A stretch of DNA of 64,000 nt from Magicicada septendecula (Eukaryota > Arthropoda > Insecta > Hemiptera > Cicadidae): contig CM068375.1 of NCBI GenBank assembly GCA_034769895.1, forward strand, positions 256,845,042 to 256,909,041, read 5' to 3'. Made by a program: the position numbers and the translations under genes. Positions 11,058 through 22,992 of the stretch are shown here, piece by piece. The notes beneath the pieces were generated by a model. The model was not told the origin of the DNA. It was given only the letters and a program-made list of their open reading frames with translations, and ran no database searches. Every line of letters begins with the position of its first letter. Position 1 is the stretch's first letter.

Positions 11058-13600
11058 AATCGTCCCTAATGCAGACGCCGCCTACATTACTTCCGGTAGA
11101 GGTACTGTTACCAACAACTGCTTCTCACAGCCCTCCTCCAGTGCCTGACGAAGTAACAGAACCAGAAACCCAGGACCACTCTCATGAAAGTGAAGTAGCT
11201 CCTCCCTGTACGAAGCGACGAGGAAGGAAACGTCGTGCCAGGTTCAGTGACTCCAGCAAAAGAAAAAGGCACAGAGAAGCTGTCAAAAAGTATTCAGAGA
11301 ATAATCCTGAAGTAAATAGAAAGGCAGTTAGAAAGTACAACGGAAAAAACCCTGAAGTTCATATCACAGCAGTTAAAAACTATAATAAAATAAATCCTGA
11401 AGTACACCGAGCATCTGTTTCCAAATACACAGAAAAACATCCACAAGTAAACAGAGAAGCGGTGAGAAAATACAATGAAAAGAGGTCACTTATTCCCTGG
11501 AAGATAAAATCTTTGTCGGGCTTTAAATATGACTGTAATACTGACTACAACAATGACAAGATTTTATCTATTGGTGATTTTATCCAGTGTAAATGGTGTA
11601 ATGCTAAAAAGTGGAAAGAAGAAAGTCCTGGATTATGTTGTAGCAACGGAAAAGTCCACCTTCCCCTCATTAAAGAACTACCAGAACCTCTCCACAGCCT
11701 TTTCACAAGTGAACATCCAGAGTCTGAACACTTTTTGGTAAACATAAGAAAATATAATGGTTGTTTCCAAATGACACCTTTCGGAACCAAAAAAATAAAA
11801 GAAGGGAACTTCACGCCAACTTTTAAAGTACAATGTCAAGTGTACCACAGGATAGGGAGTTTGTTGGCTTCACCTCCAAACAATCCCTCATTTTTACAAA
11901 TATATTTCCTTGGAGACGACGAAAAGGAGACAAACACTAGATGTAACAATTTTCCAAACGTAAAGCCTTGGTTAGTTGCCAAACTTCAAAAAGTGCTTCA
12001 CAATCACAATTCTTACATAAACGATTTCAAAACAGCATTGGAAAGTGTTCCAGAAGGCCAGGAGTTCAAAGTAGTAATCCATGCAGACAGAAAGCCCGTA
12101 GACGGACATAGGGGTCAGTTCAATGCACCCACAACAAACGAGGTGGCTTTAGTGATCGTAGGCCAGGAGTTTGCAAAGAGGGACATCATTCTCCACAGCA
12201 GAGACTCTAAGTTACAGCGCATAAGTGAACTCAACGATCTTATGACGCTTTGCAGTATCCACTTATGTTCTGTCGTGGGGAAGATGGTTACTCCATTGCC
12301 ATTCAACAGTGCAACCCAAACACTAAAGCCCCTCTAAAAAAAACTGTTTCAGCTTCAGAATTTTACTCATTCCGCATAATGGAGAGAGATGGCCAGCAAA
12401 ATTATTTGTTACTTTATCGCAGTCTCCTGAATCAATTTTTGGTTGACATGTGCGCCAAAATTGAGACAGAAAGACTCAACTTCGTAAGGAACAATCAGAG
12501 TAAGCTGCGGACCGAAAACTATGTGCATCTGCGGGACTCCATGTGCAAAAATGATGGGCAAGCCAATAATATAGGCAAAATGGTTGTTTTACCTTCCAGC
12601 TTTACAGGTGGACCCCGTTACATGGACGAGCGGACTCAGGACGCCATGACATATGTACGCAAGTACGGCCGTCCTGATCTGTTCATCACATTTACATGTA
12701 ACCCTAAATGGACCGAAATACAAGAAGCATTAAGTGCACGACAAAGGCCTCAAGACAGACACGATATTATTGCCAGAATATTTCACCTTAAAGTAAAGAA
12801 AATGGTGCATGTCTTGACAAAAGGCAATGTTTTCGGTCCAACAAGGTGTTACATGTTAACTGTGGAATGGCAAAAAAGAGGTTTACCGCACGTGCACATA
12901 CTGCTCTGGCTGCAGAATAGGATCATGCCCCATCAAATCGACAGTGTGATAAGTGCAGAGATCCCTGATCCTGAAGTCGATCCTGCCCTTCATGACATTG
13001 TTAAATCCACAATGATTCATGGCCCTTGTGGAAATGTTAACAGAAACTCGCCCTGCATGGTAAACGGCCAATGCACCAAGAGATATCCGCGGCCTTTAGC
13101 AACACAAACTCAAACTGCGGATGTATCGCCGACGATCTCCTGCCGATGGTGGTTTCTCGGTCAACATTAAGGGAGTTGATCTAGACAACCAATGGGTGGT
13201 ACCGTACAATCCTGTTCTTTCCCGCTCTTTCTTAGCCCACATAAATGTTGAACTGTGCAACTCCGTCAAGTCGATAAAGTATATTTGTAAATATGTGAAC
13301 AAAGGCAGTGATCAGGCAGCGTTTAGGTTGGCGAATGAGTGGGATGAAGTTTCTAAGTACGAATCAGGTCGCAACAGCAGCACTTCCGAAGCGGCTTGGC
13401 GTATTTTCTGTTTACCTATTCATGAAAGGTTCCCACCAGTAGTGCAGTTAGCAGTCCACCTTGAGAACGGCCAGAGGGTATTTTTTACTTCCGACAGTCT
13501 TCTGGACAAAATTCAACATCCACCAAAAACCACATTAACAGCATTTTTCGAACTCTGCAAAACCGATTCCTCTGCCAGAGGCCTTATTTACTGTGAGGTC
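11058..13600 (+). pseudogene. Helitron B1 Rep (HUH endonuclease) region
   Basis: Continues the frame of the OTU segment. After a proline/acidic linker and a basic RGRKRRARF stretch come about five 14-residue repeats of the type KYxExNPEVNRxAV (11260-11500), then a zinc-finger-like segment CKWCNAKKW...CCSNG (about 11586-11645). The frame shifts near 12235 (just before DALQYPLMF) and again near 13115 (before MYRRRSPADGG). The HUH pair reads GLPHVHILLWL at 12880-12910. The two catalytic tyrosines are in KYICKYVNKG at 13276-13305, four residues apart as in other Helitrons. Nuclease residues are therefore conserved although the frame is not. The product would nick and join the transposon ends. Both frameshifts also occur in B2. 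The same region also gives short minus-strand open frames, which I regard as shadows. Confidence 0.85.
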
Positions 13601-15568
13601 CCAATATACTATGTCTGGAAAAATAACCAGTTTTGCAGAAGAAAGCGAGGAAAAGGCGTTCCAGGACATCCACGAGTAAAAAAAGATCATGTACTTGGGA
13701 GGGTATATACTGTACATCCTAACAATGTCGAGTGTTTCTATCTGCGTCTCCTGCTACACGAGATTCGAGGACCAACGTGTTTCAATGATCTTAAAAAGGT
13801 ATCTGGTATAGTTCATCCTATGTACCAGTCTGCCTGTAGAGCATTAGGGTTGTTGGAAGACGACATGCAATGGGACCTAACCCTGCAAGAAGCTTCCATT
13901 TCAGATTCGCTTCACAAAATCCGAGAGCTGTTTGCTGTAATATTGGTGTTTTGCCAAGTTGCAGATCCCTTAGCACTTTGGGAAAAAAACAAAGAAAGTC
14001 TATCAGAGGATATAAGAAGGCAGATTGAGATTGAAAGTCATGGTTTAGAGATTGAACTTTGCAAGGACACAGTTTATAATAAATGCTTACTATGTCTTGA
14101 AAATATGATCTTTTCTATGTCAAACCAATCTCTCCAAGACTTCGGTTTACCTCCACCAACTCAAGACACAAACATTATTACAGTCAATCGCGAGTACCTG
14201 AAAGAGCTCTCCTACAATACAGTTCAGCTTTCTGATATGGTTGCTGAGAACTTTCCTAAACTTAATGCGGATCAGAAGAACGCTTGCAATGAGCTCATTG
14301 CCAATATTAATGATGGACTCGGTCAGCTGTTTTTTCTCGACGCACCTGGTGGCACTGGAAAAACGTTCCTACTAAACCTACTTCTTGCCAGCGTTAGGAA
14401 AGACAGAAAGATTGCCATCTCTGTGGCTTCTTCAGGTATAGCAGCTACATTGCTGGATGGAGGTAAAACAGCTCACTCTGTCTTTAAACTGCCTCTGAAT
14501 TTAAACATCTCCCAGACTCCACTCTGCAACATTTCAAAACAAAGTGACACAGCCAAGGTCTTGAAAGAGTGCAAGTTGATAGTTTTACACTTTACAGGAC
14601 TTTCGTAGCAGTAAAAACCTGATGGGTGGAATAACAGTACTACTGGCCGGAGACTTTAGACAGTCTTTACCTGTTGTCCCTCGGGGAACACGAGCATATG
14701 AAGTTAAAGCCTGCCTGAATTCGTCTTACCTCTGGCCCAAAGTTCAAGTTCGTTCCTTAAGAGTAAACATGCGGGTGCATCTTAAAGGCGATTTTAAAGC
14801 GGAAGAGTTTTCAAGCTTACTGTTACAGATTGGCGATGGAAAGTTAAAAGAGGAAGATGGAAAAGTTAACATTCCAAACAACCTATGTGAAGTTGTAAAA
14901 GACCTTAAGACTTTGACAGATAAAATATACCCAGACTTAATGAATATAAGTGACTCATCTTGGCTCAGAGAAAGAGCTATTCTAACCCCAAGAAATGAGA
15001 CAGCAGCAATCGTTAACAACTTATTGCTAGAAAAATTTCCAGCCGATGTTGTAAAATATCAGTCGGTAGATTCCGTAGTAGAGGTAGAAGACGCTGTGCA
15101 TTATCCGGTAGAGTTCCTCCACACGCACCACCCTCCAGGAATACCCCCACATAACCTTCAACTAAAAGTTGGGACTCCCACTATGCTGTGCGGAACTTAA
15201 TACCACCGAAACTTTGCAACGGTACCAGACTGCAGGTAAAATCTTTTCATAAGAACGTTGTTGAGGCAACTATATTCACTGGCTGTGGTTCTGGAGAAAC
15301 AGTTTTCATACCTCGCATTCCTTTGATCCCGTCAGACTACCATTTTCAGTTTAAAAGACTACAATTTCCCATCAAAGTCTGTTTTGCAATGACAATCAAC
15401 AAAGCTTAAGGACAGTCTTTGAAAATGGCTGGCGTAGATCTGAGGGAAGACTGTTTCTCTCATGGGCAGTTGTACGTTGCCTGTTCAAGAGTTAGCACTC
15501 CTGACAGTCTGGTTATTCTTCAGCCAGAAGGAAAAACTAAAAACTTTGTGTACAAAGAAGTTCTTTAA
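13601..15568 (+). pseudogene. Helitron B1 PIF1-like helicase region, Walker B deleted
   Basis: Starts at the VPIYYVWKNNQ junction. Walker A is APGGTGKTF (14341-14367), followed by SSGIAATLLDGGKTAHSVFKLP. The family then expects ...LIVWDEATM... (Walker B) and about 15 more residues, but here the sequence jumps from ECKLIV (14584) to TLQDFRSSKNLMGG (14589 on, another frame). A short deletion has thus removed the Asp-Glu box needed for ATP hydrolysis. GDFRQSLPVVPRG follows at 14648. The frame shifts again near 15188 (private to B1). Motif V, MTINKA, is followed by a private TAA (15407-15409) where B2 has CAA, and QLYVACSRV follows. The last family-like stop is at 15566-15568. The protein would be helicase-dead even if the frameshifts were bypassed. 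Confidence 0.85.
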
Positions 15569-15782
15569 TGATCCGATGATTAGTTCTTCATTACAAGTTC
15601 ACAAATTGAAGAAAAATCTGAAATGTTTTCATACTCAACACAACTTCATATAACAAAAATGTATAATGTTTATTTTAAATAAAATACATAAGAGGTTTTA
15701 ATTATTTATTTATAAGAAACTTTATTTATTTAATTAAACTTTATTAATTAAATAAGATTTTCATTACGTACAACGTGAAACT

Positions 15783-15810
15783 CCGTAGCGAAGCACGGGT
15801 ATTTTGCTAC
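15783..15810 (+). other. Helitron B1 3' hairpin and head-to-tail junction
   Basis: Hairpin CCGTAGCGAAGCACGG (15783-15798), then GTATTTTGCTAC to 15810, followed without spacer by the B2 start TCTATATCTATATAAGCC (15811). B2 itself ends GTATTTTGCTAG before host T. The last base here is C instead of G, a single change at the junction, or the result of a small microhomology deletion between CTA repeats. Confidence 0.85.
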
Positions 15811-16010
15811 TCTATATCTATATAAGCCAAATACCACTGACTGACACACTGATCACGATATCTCTGAAACCACTGAATGGATATCAATGAAACTTTGAAC
15901 ATAGCTTCACCATAGGTCTTAGGTGCTCACTAAGAAACGGTTTTAAAAACTTTCACTCCTAAGGGGCAAACCCCCCCCCAATTATATGTATGTATCTATG
16001 TATGTATGTT

Positions 16011-16409
16011 CCACATCTCCTCCTAAACCACTGGACCGATTTCAACCAAGCTTGGCACAAATATTTTACGCGACGGGAGAACCAACATAGGATAGGTGTT
16101 TTTTCGATGGGGTCCTTTGGGGTGTCTTTGAGGTCTTCCACATCTCCTCCTAAACCACTGGACCGATTTCAACCAAACTTGGCACAAATATTTTACGGAA
16201 CGGGAGAACCAACATAGGATAGGTGTTTTTTCGATGGGGTCCTTTGGGGGGTTCCACATCTCCTCCTAAACCACTGGACCGACTTCAACCCAACTTGGCA
16301 CAAATATTTTGCGCAACGGGAGAACCAACATAGGGTAGGTGTTTTTTTCGATACGATCCTTCGGGGGGTCCTTTTGGGGGTCCTTTGGGGTCTTCCACAT
16401 CTCCTCCTA

Positions 16410-16445
<36 letters not shown>

Positions 16446-16638
16446 TATTTTACGCAACGGGAGAACCAACTTAGGACAAGTGTTTTTTCGATACGATCCT
16501 TTGGGGTCTTCCACATCTCCTCCTAAACCACTAGACCGATTTCAACCAAACTTGGCACAAATATTTTACCCGACGGGAGAACCAACATAGGACAGGTGTT
16601 TTTTTCGATACGATCCTCTGGGGGGTACTTTGGGTCTT
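16011..16638. repeat. Helitron B2 5' minisatellite (5 units)
   Basis: Same five units as in B1, starting at 16011, 16138, 16254, 16395 and 16511, with identical spacings. Equal copy number in the two Helitrons argues that they separated very recently, because such arrays change length easily. Confidence 0.9.
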
Positions 16639-16655
16639 AAATATCTATTAGATCT

Positions 16656-16843
16656 GGTTACTATGGCAACCCAATAGAATAGATTCTGGTTACCATAGCA
16701 TCGGAGGAAGTCTCCCGCGTAGGAAATAGCGCGGGAGTCGTCCGACGGGCCTTCCCCGGAGTCCATCCACGGAACCCGGGGAGTCTTAGGTCGGATCCCA
16801 CGAAAGACGTCGGGGCCAGAGTCCACGGTTCTTATAAATAAAG
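16656..16843 (+). promoter_or_regulatory. Probable Helitron B2 promoter (X-box-like motifs, TATA)
   Basis: Copy of the B1 promoter block: X-box-like palindrome GGTTACTATGGCAACC at 16656-16671, half-motif at 16688-16700, GC-rich island, TATA box TTATAAATAAAG at 16832-16843. No difference from B1 is visible in the motifs. Confidence 0.5.
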
Positions 16844-16878
16844 ATATAGGTTATGATATCAAAGGTGGTGTATGCAAA

Positions 16879-17199
16879 GCGGTGAGAAAATACAATGAAA
16901 AGAGGTCACTTATTCCCTGGAAGATAAAATCTTTGTCGGGCTTTAAATATGACTGTAATACTGACTACAACAATGACAAGATTTTATCTATTGGTGATTT
17001 AATACAGTGTAAATGGTGTAATGCTAAAAAGTGGAAAGAGGAAAGTCCTGGGTTATGTTGTAGCAACGGAAAAGTCCACCTTCCTCTCATTAAAGAACTA
17101 CCAGAACCTCTCCACAGCCTTCTCACAAGTGAACATTCAGAGTCTGAACACTTTTTGGTAAACATAAGAAAATATAATGGTTGTTTCCAACAAGTTTAA
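16879..17199 (+). pseudogene. Duplicated Rep N-terminal fragment in Helitron B2
   Basis: Same 310-bp internal duplication as in B1, here a copy of 18677-18988. It ends with the same three extra codons and TAA. Its presence in both units shows that the duplication predates formation of the tandem. Confidence 0.75.
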
Positions 17200-17807
17200 T
17201 GTGTATATACTGTGCATTGTTTAAATTGTGTTTTAGTTTGATCATTATTTTAAATGTTCAAATGCAGGATCACTGTGCAGTACAAAAGTGAGTACAAAAT
17301 ATGTAAATATTTTTATATAGAATAATGAATAACATAAACAAAGCATGTATTTTCAAATACTTCCAATATTCGTATCAATATTTCCATTTAAAAATTGGAT
17401 ATTATTTATTTTTTATTTTTGATATTTGACCTCTGCCATAGAGCATGCAATGAGTATTTTTGCTCATTGCAAACATAGTGGCTTAGGAGTTATCTTACTA
17501 GCGTAAAATGTATATAATTGTTGCTCGCAGTGCCGATAGATGTAAAAACCAGACTGATGTTAAAGATTTTAATTTACAAAAAATTTTAATTTTTGATACT
17601 ACAATTAATTTGAATATCCAAAAAAACCACTGTTATTTCATAGTTTTAAGTTTTCACTTCTGTCGGAGTCCTCAATGACTGCCTATTTTATTTTCTACAG
17701 GCAGTTATATTCATACCAAGGTGAGTGTTAATATTTTTACTTGTTAATTGTGCAATTAACATTGCATAAATATGCAATTATTCGGTTATTCTTTTCCTTA
17801 AGGTACA
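17200..17807 (+). other. AT-rich leader of Helitron B2 with splice-like signals
   Basis: Equivalent of 9982-10589. Contains the 3' splice-like TTTTCTACAG, a 20-nt possible exon (17701-17720), GTGAGT, and TTCTTTTCCTTAAG before the OTU start codon. No coding pattern otherwise. Confidence 0.35.
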
Positions 17808-18275
17808 ATGGAACACATATCCATCGATTGTGTAGTGGTGCCTCATCGAATAGTTCCCATGACAGGTGATGGATCATGTTTCTTTTACTCATTATCATGG
17901 CTCATGTACGATACTGACTCACAAGCTAATGATTTGCGGGCCACTGTCGTGCAACACATTTCCAACAACTGGCGACGGTTCAAGCCCTTTACTATGATGC
18001 CGTGTGGGACCATAAATTACAGAACTAAGACACATTACCAAACCAATCTCATATGTCTCTTCGCACCACATACGCTACTTGCAATGAAATCATAGCTGCT
18101 GGTGAACTTTACCCATATGATATTCAAGTATATCGAGATGGCACGTTGATCATGAGATTTGGGGGGCCCGACGAAGGGAAGCCAGTTATAAGAATGAAGT
18201 GTTCAGGTCCCATGATGTCGGCACACTTTGAGCCAATCATTCCAGTAGATGAAATGCCAACACCTTATGACCAAC
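17808..18275 (+). pseudogene. Helitron B2 OTU-type protease segment (same frameshift as B1)
   Basis: Start codon 17808. Carries the GDGSCFF box (about 17862) and the SAHFEPI histidine box (about 18225) in two frames, with the shift at the same place as in B1 (about 18045). Sequence in this stretch looks the same as B1. A protease role comes from family resemblance only; the frame break makes this copy inactive unless the shift is bypassed by splicing or ribosomal slippage. Confidence 0.75.
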
Positions 18276-20820
18276 AATCGTCCCTAATGCAGACGCCGCC
18301 TACATTACTTCCGGTAGAGGTACTGTTACCAACAACTGCTTCTCACAGCCCTCCTCCAGTGCCTGACGAAGTAACAGAACCAGAAACCCAGGACCACTCT
18401 CATGAAAGTGAAGTAGCTCCTCCCTGTACGAAGCGACGAGGAAGGAAACGTCGTGCCAGGTTCAGTGACTCCAGCAAAAGAAAAAGGCACAGAGAAGCTG
18501 TCAAAAAGTATTCAGAGAATAATCCTGAAGTAAATAGAAAGGCAGTTAGAAAGTACAACGGAAAAAACCCTGAAGTTCATATCACAGCAGTTAAAAACTA
18601 TAATAAAATAAATCCTGAAGTACACCGAGCATCTGTTTCCAAATACACAGAAAAACATCCACAAGTAAACAGAGAAGCGGTGAGAAAATACAATGAAAAG
18701 AGGTCACTTATTCCCTGGAAGATAAAATCTTTGTCGGGCTTTAAATATGACTGTAATACTGACTACAACAATGACAAGATTTTATCTATTGGTGATTTTA
18801 TCCAGTGTAAATGGTGTAATGCTAAAAAGTGGAAAGAAGAAAGTCCTGGATTATGTTGTAGCAACGGAAAAGTCCACCTTCCCCTCATTAAAGAACTACC
18901 AGAACCTCTCCACAGCCTTTTCACAAGTGAACATCCAGAGTCTGAACACTTTTTGGTAAACATAAGAAAATATAATGGTTGTTTCCAAATGACACCTTTC
19001 GGAACCAAAAAAATAAAAGAAGGGAACTTCACGCCAACTTTTAAAGTACAATGTCAAGTGTACCACAGGATAGGGAGTTTGTTGGCTTCACCTCCAAACA
19101 ATCCCTCATTTTTACAAATATATTTCCTTGGAGACGACGAAAAGGAGACAAACACTAGATGTAACAATTTTCCAAACGTAAAGCCTTGGTTAGTTGCCAA
19201 ACTTCAAAAAGTGCTTCACAATCACAATTCTTACATAAACGATTTCAAAACAGCATTGGAAAGTGTTCCAGAAGGCCAGGAGTTCAAAGTAGTAATCCAT
19301 GCAGACAGAAAGCCCGTAGACGGACATAGGGGTCAGTTCAATGCACCCACAACAAACGAGGTGGCTTTAGTGATCGTAGGCCAGGAGTTTGCAAAGAGGG
19401 ACATCATTCTCCACAGCAGAGACTCTAAGTTACAGCGCATAAGTGAACTCAACGATCTTATGACGCTTTGCAGTATCCACTTATGTTCTGTCGTGGGGAA
19501 GATGGTTACTCCATTGCCATTCAACAGTGCAACCCAAACACTAAAGCCCCTCTAAAAAAAACTGTTTCAGCTTCAGAATTTTACTCATTCCGCATAATGG
19601 AGAGAGATGGCCAGCAAAATTATTTGTTACTTTATCGCAGTCTCCTGAATCAATTTTTGGTTGACATGTGCGCCAAAATTGAGACAGAAAGACTCAACTT
19701 CGTAAGGAACAATCAGAGTAAGCTGCGGACCGAAAACTATGTGCATCTGCGGGACTCCATGTGCAAAAATGATGGGCAAGCCAATAATATAGGCAAAATG
19801 GTTGTTTTACCTTCCAGCTTTACAGGTGGACCCCGTTACATGGACGAGCGGACTCAGGACGCCATGACATATGTACGCAAGTACGGCCGTCCTGATCTGT
19901 TCATCACATTTACATGTAACCCTAAATGGACCGAAATACAAGAAGCATTAAGTGCACGACAAAGGCCTCAAGACAGACACGATATTATTGCCAGAATATT
20001 TCACCTTAAAGTAAAGAAAATGGTGCATGTCTTGACAAAAGGCAATGTTTTCGGTCCAACAAGGTGTTACATGTTAACTGTGGAATGGCAAAAAAGAGGT
20101 TTACCGCACGTGCACATACTGCTCTGGCTGCAGAATAGGATCATGCCCCATCAAATCGACAGTGTGATAAGTGCAGAGATCCCTGATCCTGAAGTCGATC
20201 CTGCCCTTCATGACATTGTTAAATCCACAATGATTCATGGCCCTTGTGGAAATGTTAACAGAAACTCGCCCTGTATGGTAAACGGCCAATGCACCAAGAG
20301 ATATCCGCGGCCTTTAGCAACACAAACTGAAACTGCGGATGTTTCGCCGACGGTCTCCTGCCGATGGTTGTTTCTCGGTCAATATTAAGGGAGTTGATCT
20401 AGACAACCAATGGGTGGTACCGTACAATCCTGTTCTTTCCCGCTCTTTCTTAGCCCACATAAATGTTGAACTGTGCAACTCCGTCAAGTCGATAAAGTAT
20501 ATTTGTAAATATGTGAACAAAGGCAGTGATCAGGCAGCGTTTAGGTTGGCGAATGAGTGGGATGAAGTTTCTAAGTACGAATCAGGTCGCAACAGCAGCA
20601 CTTCCGAAGCGGCTTGGCGTATTTTCTGTTTACCTATTCATGAAAGGTTCCCACCAGTAGTGCAGTTAGCAGTCCACCTTGAGAACGGCCAGAGGGTATT
20701 TTTTACTTCCGACAGTCTTCTGGACAAAATTCAACATCCACCAAAAACCACATTAACAGCATTTTTCGAACTCTGCAAAACCGATTCCTCTGCCAGAGGC
20801 CTTATTTACTTTGAGGTCCC
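18276..20820 (+). pseudogene. Helitron B2 Rep (HUH endonuclease) region
   Basis: As in B1: basic linker, about five 14-residue KYxExNPEVN repeats, CxxC...CC segment, HUH pair GLPHVHILL (about 20098-20128) and two-tyrosine motif KYICKYVNKG (20494-20523). The frame changes near 19453 and 20335, matching the B1 positions. A few substitutions separate it from B1 around 20330-20390 (for example Q to E just before the second shift). The nuclease residues are all retained. The region ends at a 2-bp deletion (about 20827) that B1 does not have. Confidence 0.85.
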
Positions 20821-22746
20821 AATATACTGTCTGGAAAAATAACCAGTTTTGCAGAAGAAAGCGAGGAAAAGGCGTTCCAGGACATCCACGAGTAAAAAAA
20901 GATCATGTACTTGGGAGGGTATATACTGTACATCCTAACAATGTCGAGTGTTTCTATCTGCGTCTCCTGCTACACGAGATTCGAGGACCAACGTGTTTCA
21001 ATGATCTTAAAAAGGTATCTGGTATAGTTCATCCTATGTACCAGTCTGCCTGTAGAGCATTAGGGTTGTTGGAAGACGACATGCAATGGGACCTAACCCT
21101 GCAAGAAGCTTCCATTTCAGATTCGCTTCACAAAATCCGAGAGCTGTTTGCTGTAATATTGGTGTTTTGCCAAGTTGCAGATCCCTTAGCACTTTGGGAA
21201 AAACACAAAAAATCTATCAGAGGATATAAGAAGGCAGGTTGAGATTGAAAGTCATGGTTTAGAGATTGAACTTTGCAAGGACACAGTTTATAATAAATGC
21301 TTACTATGTCTTGAAAATATGATCTTTTCTATGTCAAACCAATCTCTCCAAGACTTCGGTTTACCTCCACCAACTCAAGACACAAACATTATTACAGTCA
21401 ATCGCGAGTACCTGAAAGAGCTCTCCTACAATACAGTTCAGCTTTCTGATATGGTTGCTGAGAACTTTCCTAAACTTAATGCGGATCAGAAGAACGCTTG
21501 CAATGAGCTCATTGCCAATATTAATGATGGACTCGGTCAGCTGTTTTTTCTCGACGCACCTGGTGGCACTGGAAAAACGTTCCTACTAAACCTACTTCTT
21601 GCCAGCGTTAGGAAAGACAGAAAGAGTGCCATCTCTGTGGCTTCTTCAGGTATAGCAGCTACATTGCTGGATGGAGGTAAAATAGCTCACTCTGTCTTTA
21701 AACTGCCTCTGAATTTAAACATCTCCCAGACTCCACTCTGCAACATTTCAAAACAAAGTGACACAGCCAAGGTCTTGAAAGAGTGCAAGTTGATAGTTTT
21801 ACACTTTACAGGACTTTCGTAGCAGTAAAAACCTGATGGGTGGAATAACAGTACTACTGGCCGGAGACTTTAGACAGACTTTACCTGTTGTCCCTCGGGG
21901 AACACGAGCATATGAAGTTAAAGCCTGCCTGAAGTCGTCTTACCTCTGGCCCAAAGTTCAAGTTCGTTCCTTAAGAGTAAACATGCGGGTGCATCTTAAA
22001 GGCGATTTTAAAGCGGAAGAGTTTTCAAGCTTACTGTTACAGATTGGCGATGGAAAGTTAAAAGAGGAAGATGGAAAAGTTAACATTCCAAACAACCTAT
22101 GTGAAGTTGTAAAAGACCTTAAAACTTTGACAGACAAAATATACCCAGACTTAATGAATATAAGTGACTCATCTTGGCTCAAAGAAAGAGCTATTCTAAC
22201 CCCAAGAAATGAGACAGCAGCAATCGTTAACAACTTATTGCTAGGAAAACTTCCAGCCGATGTTGTAAAATATCAGTCGGTAGATTCCGTAGTAGAGGTA
22301 GAAGACGCTGTGCATTATCCGGTAGAGTTCCTCCACACGCACCACCCTCCAGGAATACCCCCACATAACCTTCACCTAAAAGTTGGGGCTCCCATTATGC
22401 TGCTTCGGAACTTAATACCACGAAACTTTGCAACGGTACCAGACTGCAGGTAAAATCTTTTCATAAGAACGTTGTTGAGGCAACTATATTCACTGGCTGT
22501 GGTTCTGGAGAAACAGTTTTCATACCTCGCATTCCTTTGATCCCGTCAGACTACCATTTTCAGTTTAAAAGACTACAATTTCCCATCAAAGTCTGTTTTG
22601 CAATGACAATCAACAAAGCTCAAGGACAGTCTTTGAAAATGGCTGGCGTAAATCTGAGGGAAGACTGTTTCTCTCATGGGCAGTTGTACGTTGCCTGTTC
22701 AAGAGTTAGCACTCCTGACAGTCTGGTTATTCTTCAGCCAAAATAA
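20821..22746 (+). pseudogene. Helitron B2 PIF1-like helicase region, same Walker B deletion
   Basis: Frame resumes at about 20811 after a private 2-bp deletion and is lost again at about 21205-21243, where a private 2-bp loss leads to a stop. From 21319 the helicase continues: Walker A APGGTGKTF (about 21556-21582), the same jump from ECKLIV to TLQDFRSSKN (about 21799-21804) that removes Walker B, then GDFRQTLPVVPRG at about 21863 (T where B1 has S). A private 1-bp deletion near 22427 shifts the frame. Motif V reads MTINKAQGQS, intact here but interrupted by a stop in B1. QLYVACSRV follows and the frame ends early at 22744-22746 (TAA). Inactive, but less damaged than B1 at motif V. Confidence 0.85.
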
Positions 22747-22992
22747 AAAACTAAAAACTTTGTGTACAAAGAAGTTCTTTAATGATCCGATGATTAGTTC
22801 TTCATTACAAGTTCATAAATTGAAGAAAAATCTGAAATGTTTTCATACTCAACACAACTTCATATAACAAAAATGTATAATGTTTATTTTAAATAAAATA
22901 CATAAGAGGTTTTAATTATTTATTTATAAGAAACCTACTTTAATTGAACTTTATTAATTAAATAAGATTTTCATTACGTACAACGTGAAACT

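Larger units (their letters stand above)
8593..15810 (+). mobile_element. Helitron B1, first unit of a head-to-tail tandem
   Basis: Complete ~7.2 kb Helitron on the plus strand. Order: 5' end (TGTATATCTATATAAGCC here, TCTATATC... in B2); a tandem minisatellite; a GC-rich promoter with TATA; a duplicated protein fragment; an OTU protease segment; Rep (HUH); PIF1-like helicase; and a 3' hairpin (15783-15798) followed by GCTAC where B2 has GCTAG. The next unit begins immediately at 15811. The period between equivalent features is 7218 bp over the first ~5 kb, and sequence identity is very high. The coding region is broken by frameshifts, one deletion and one private stop, so B1 cannot make a full transposase from a single frame. 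Confidence 0.9.
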
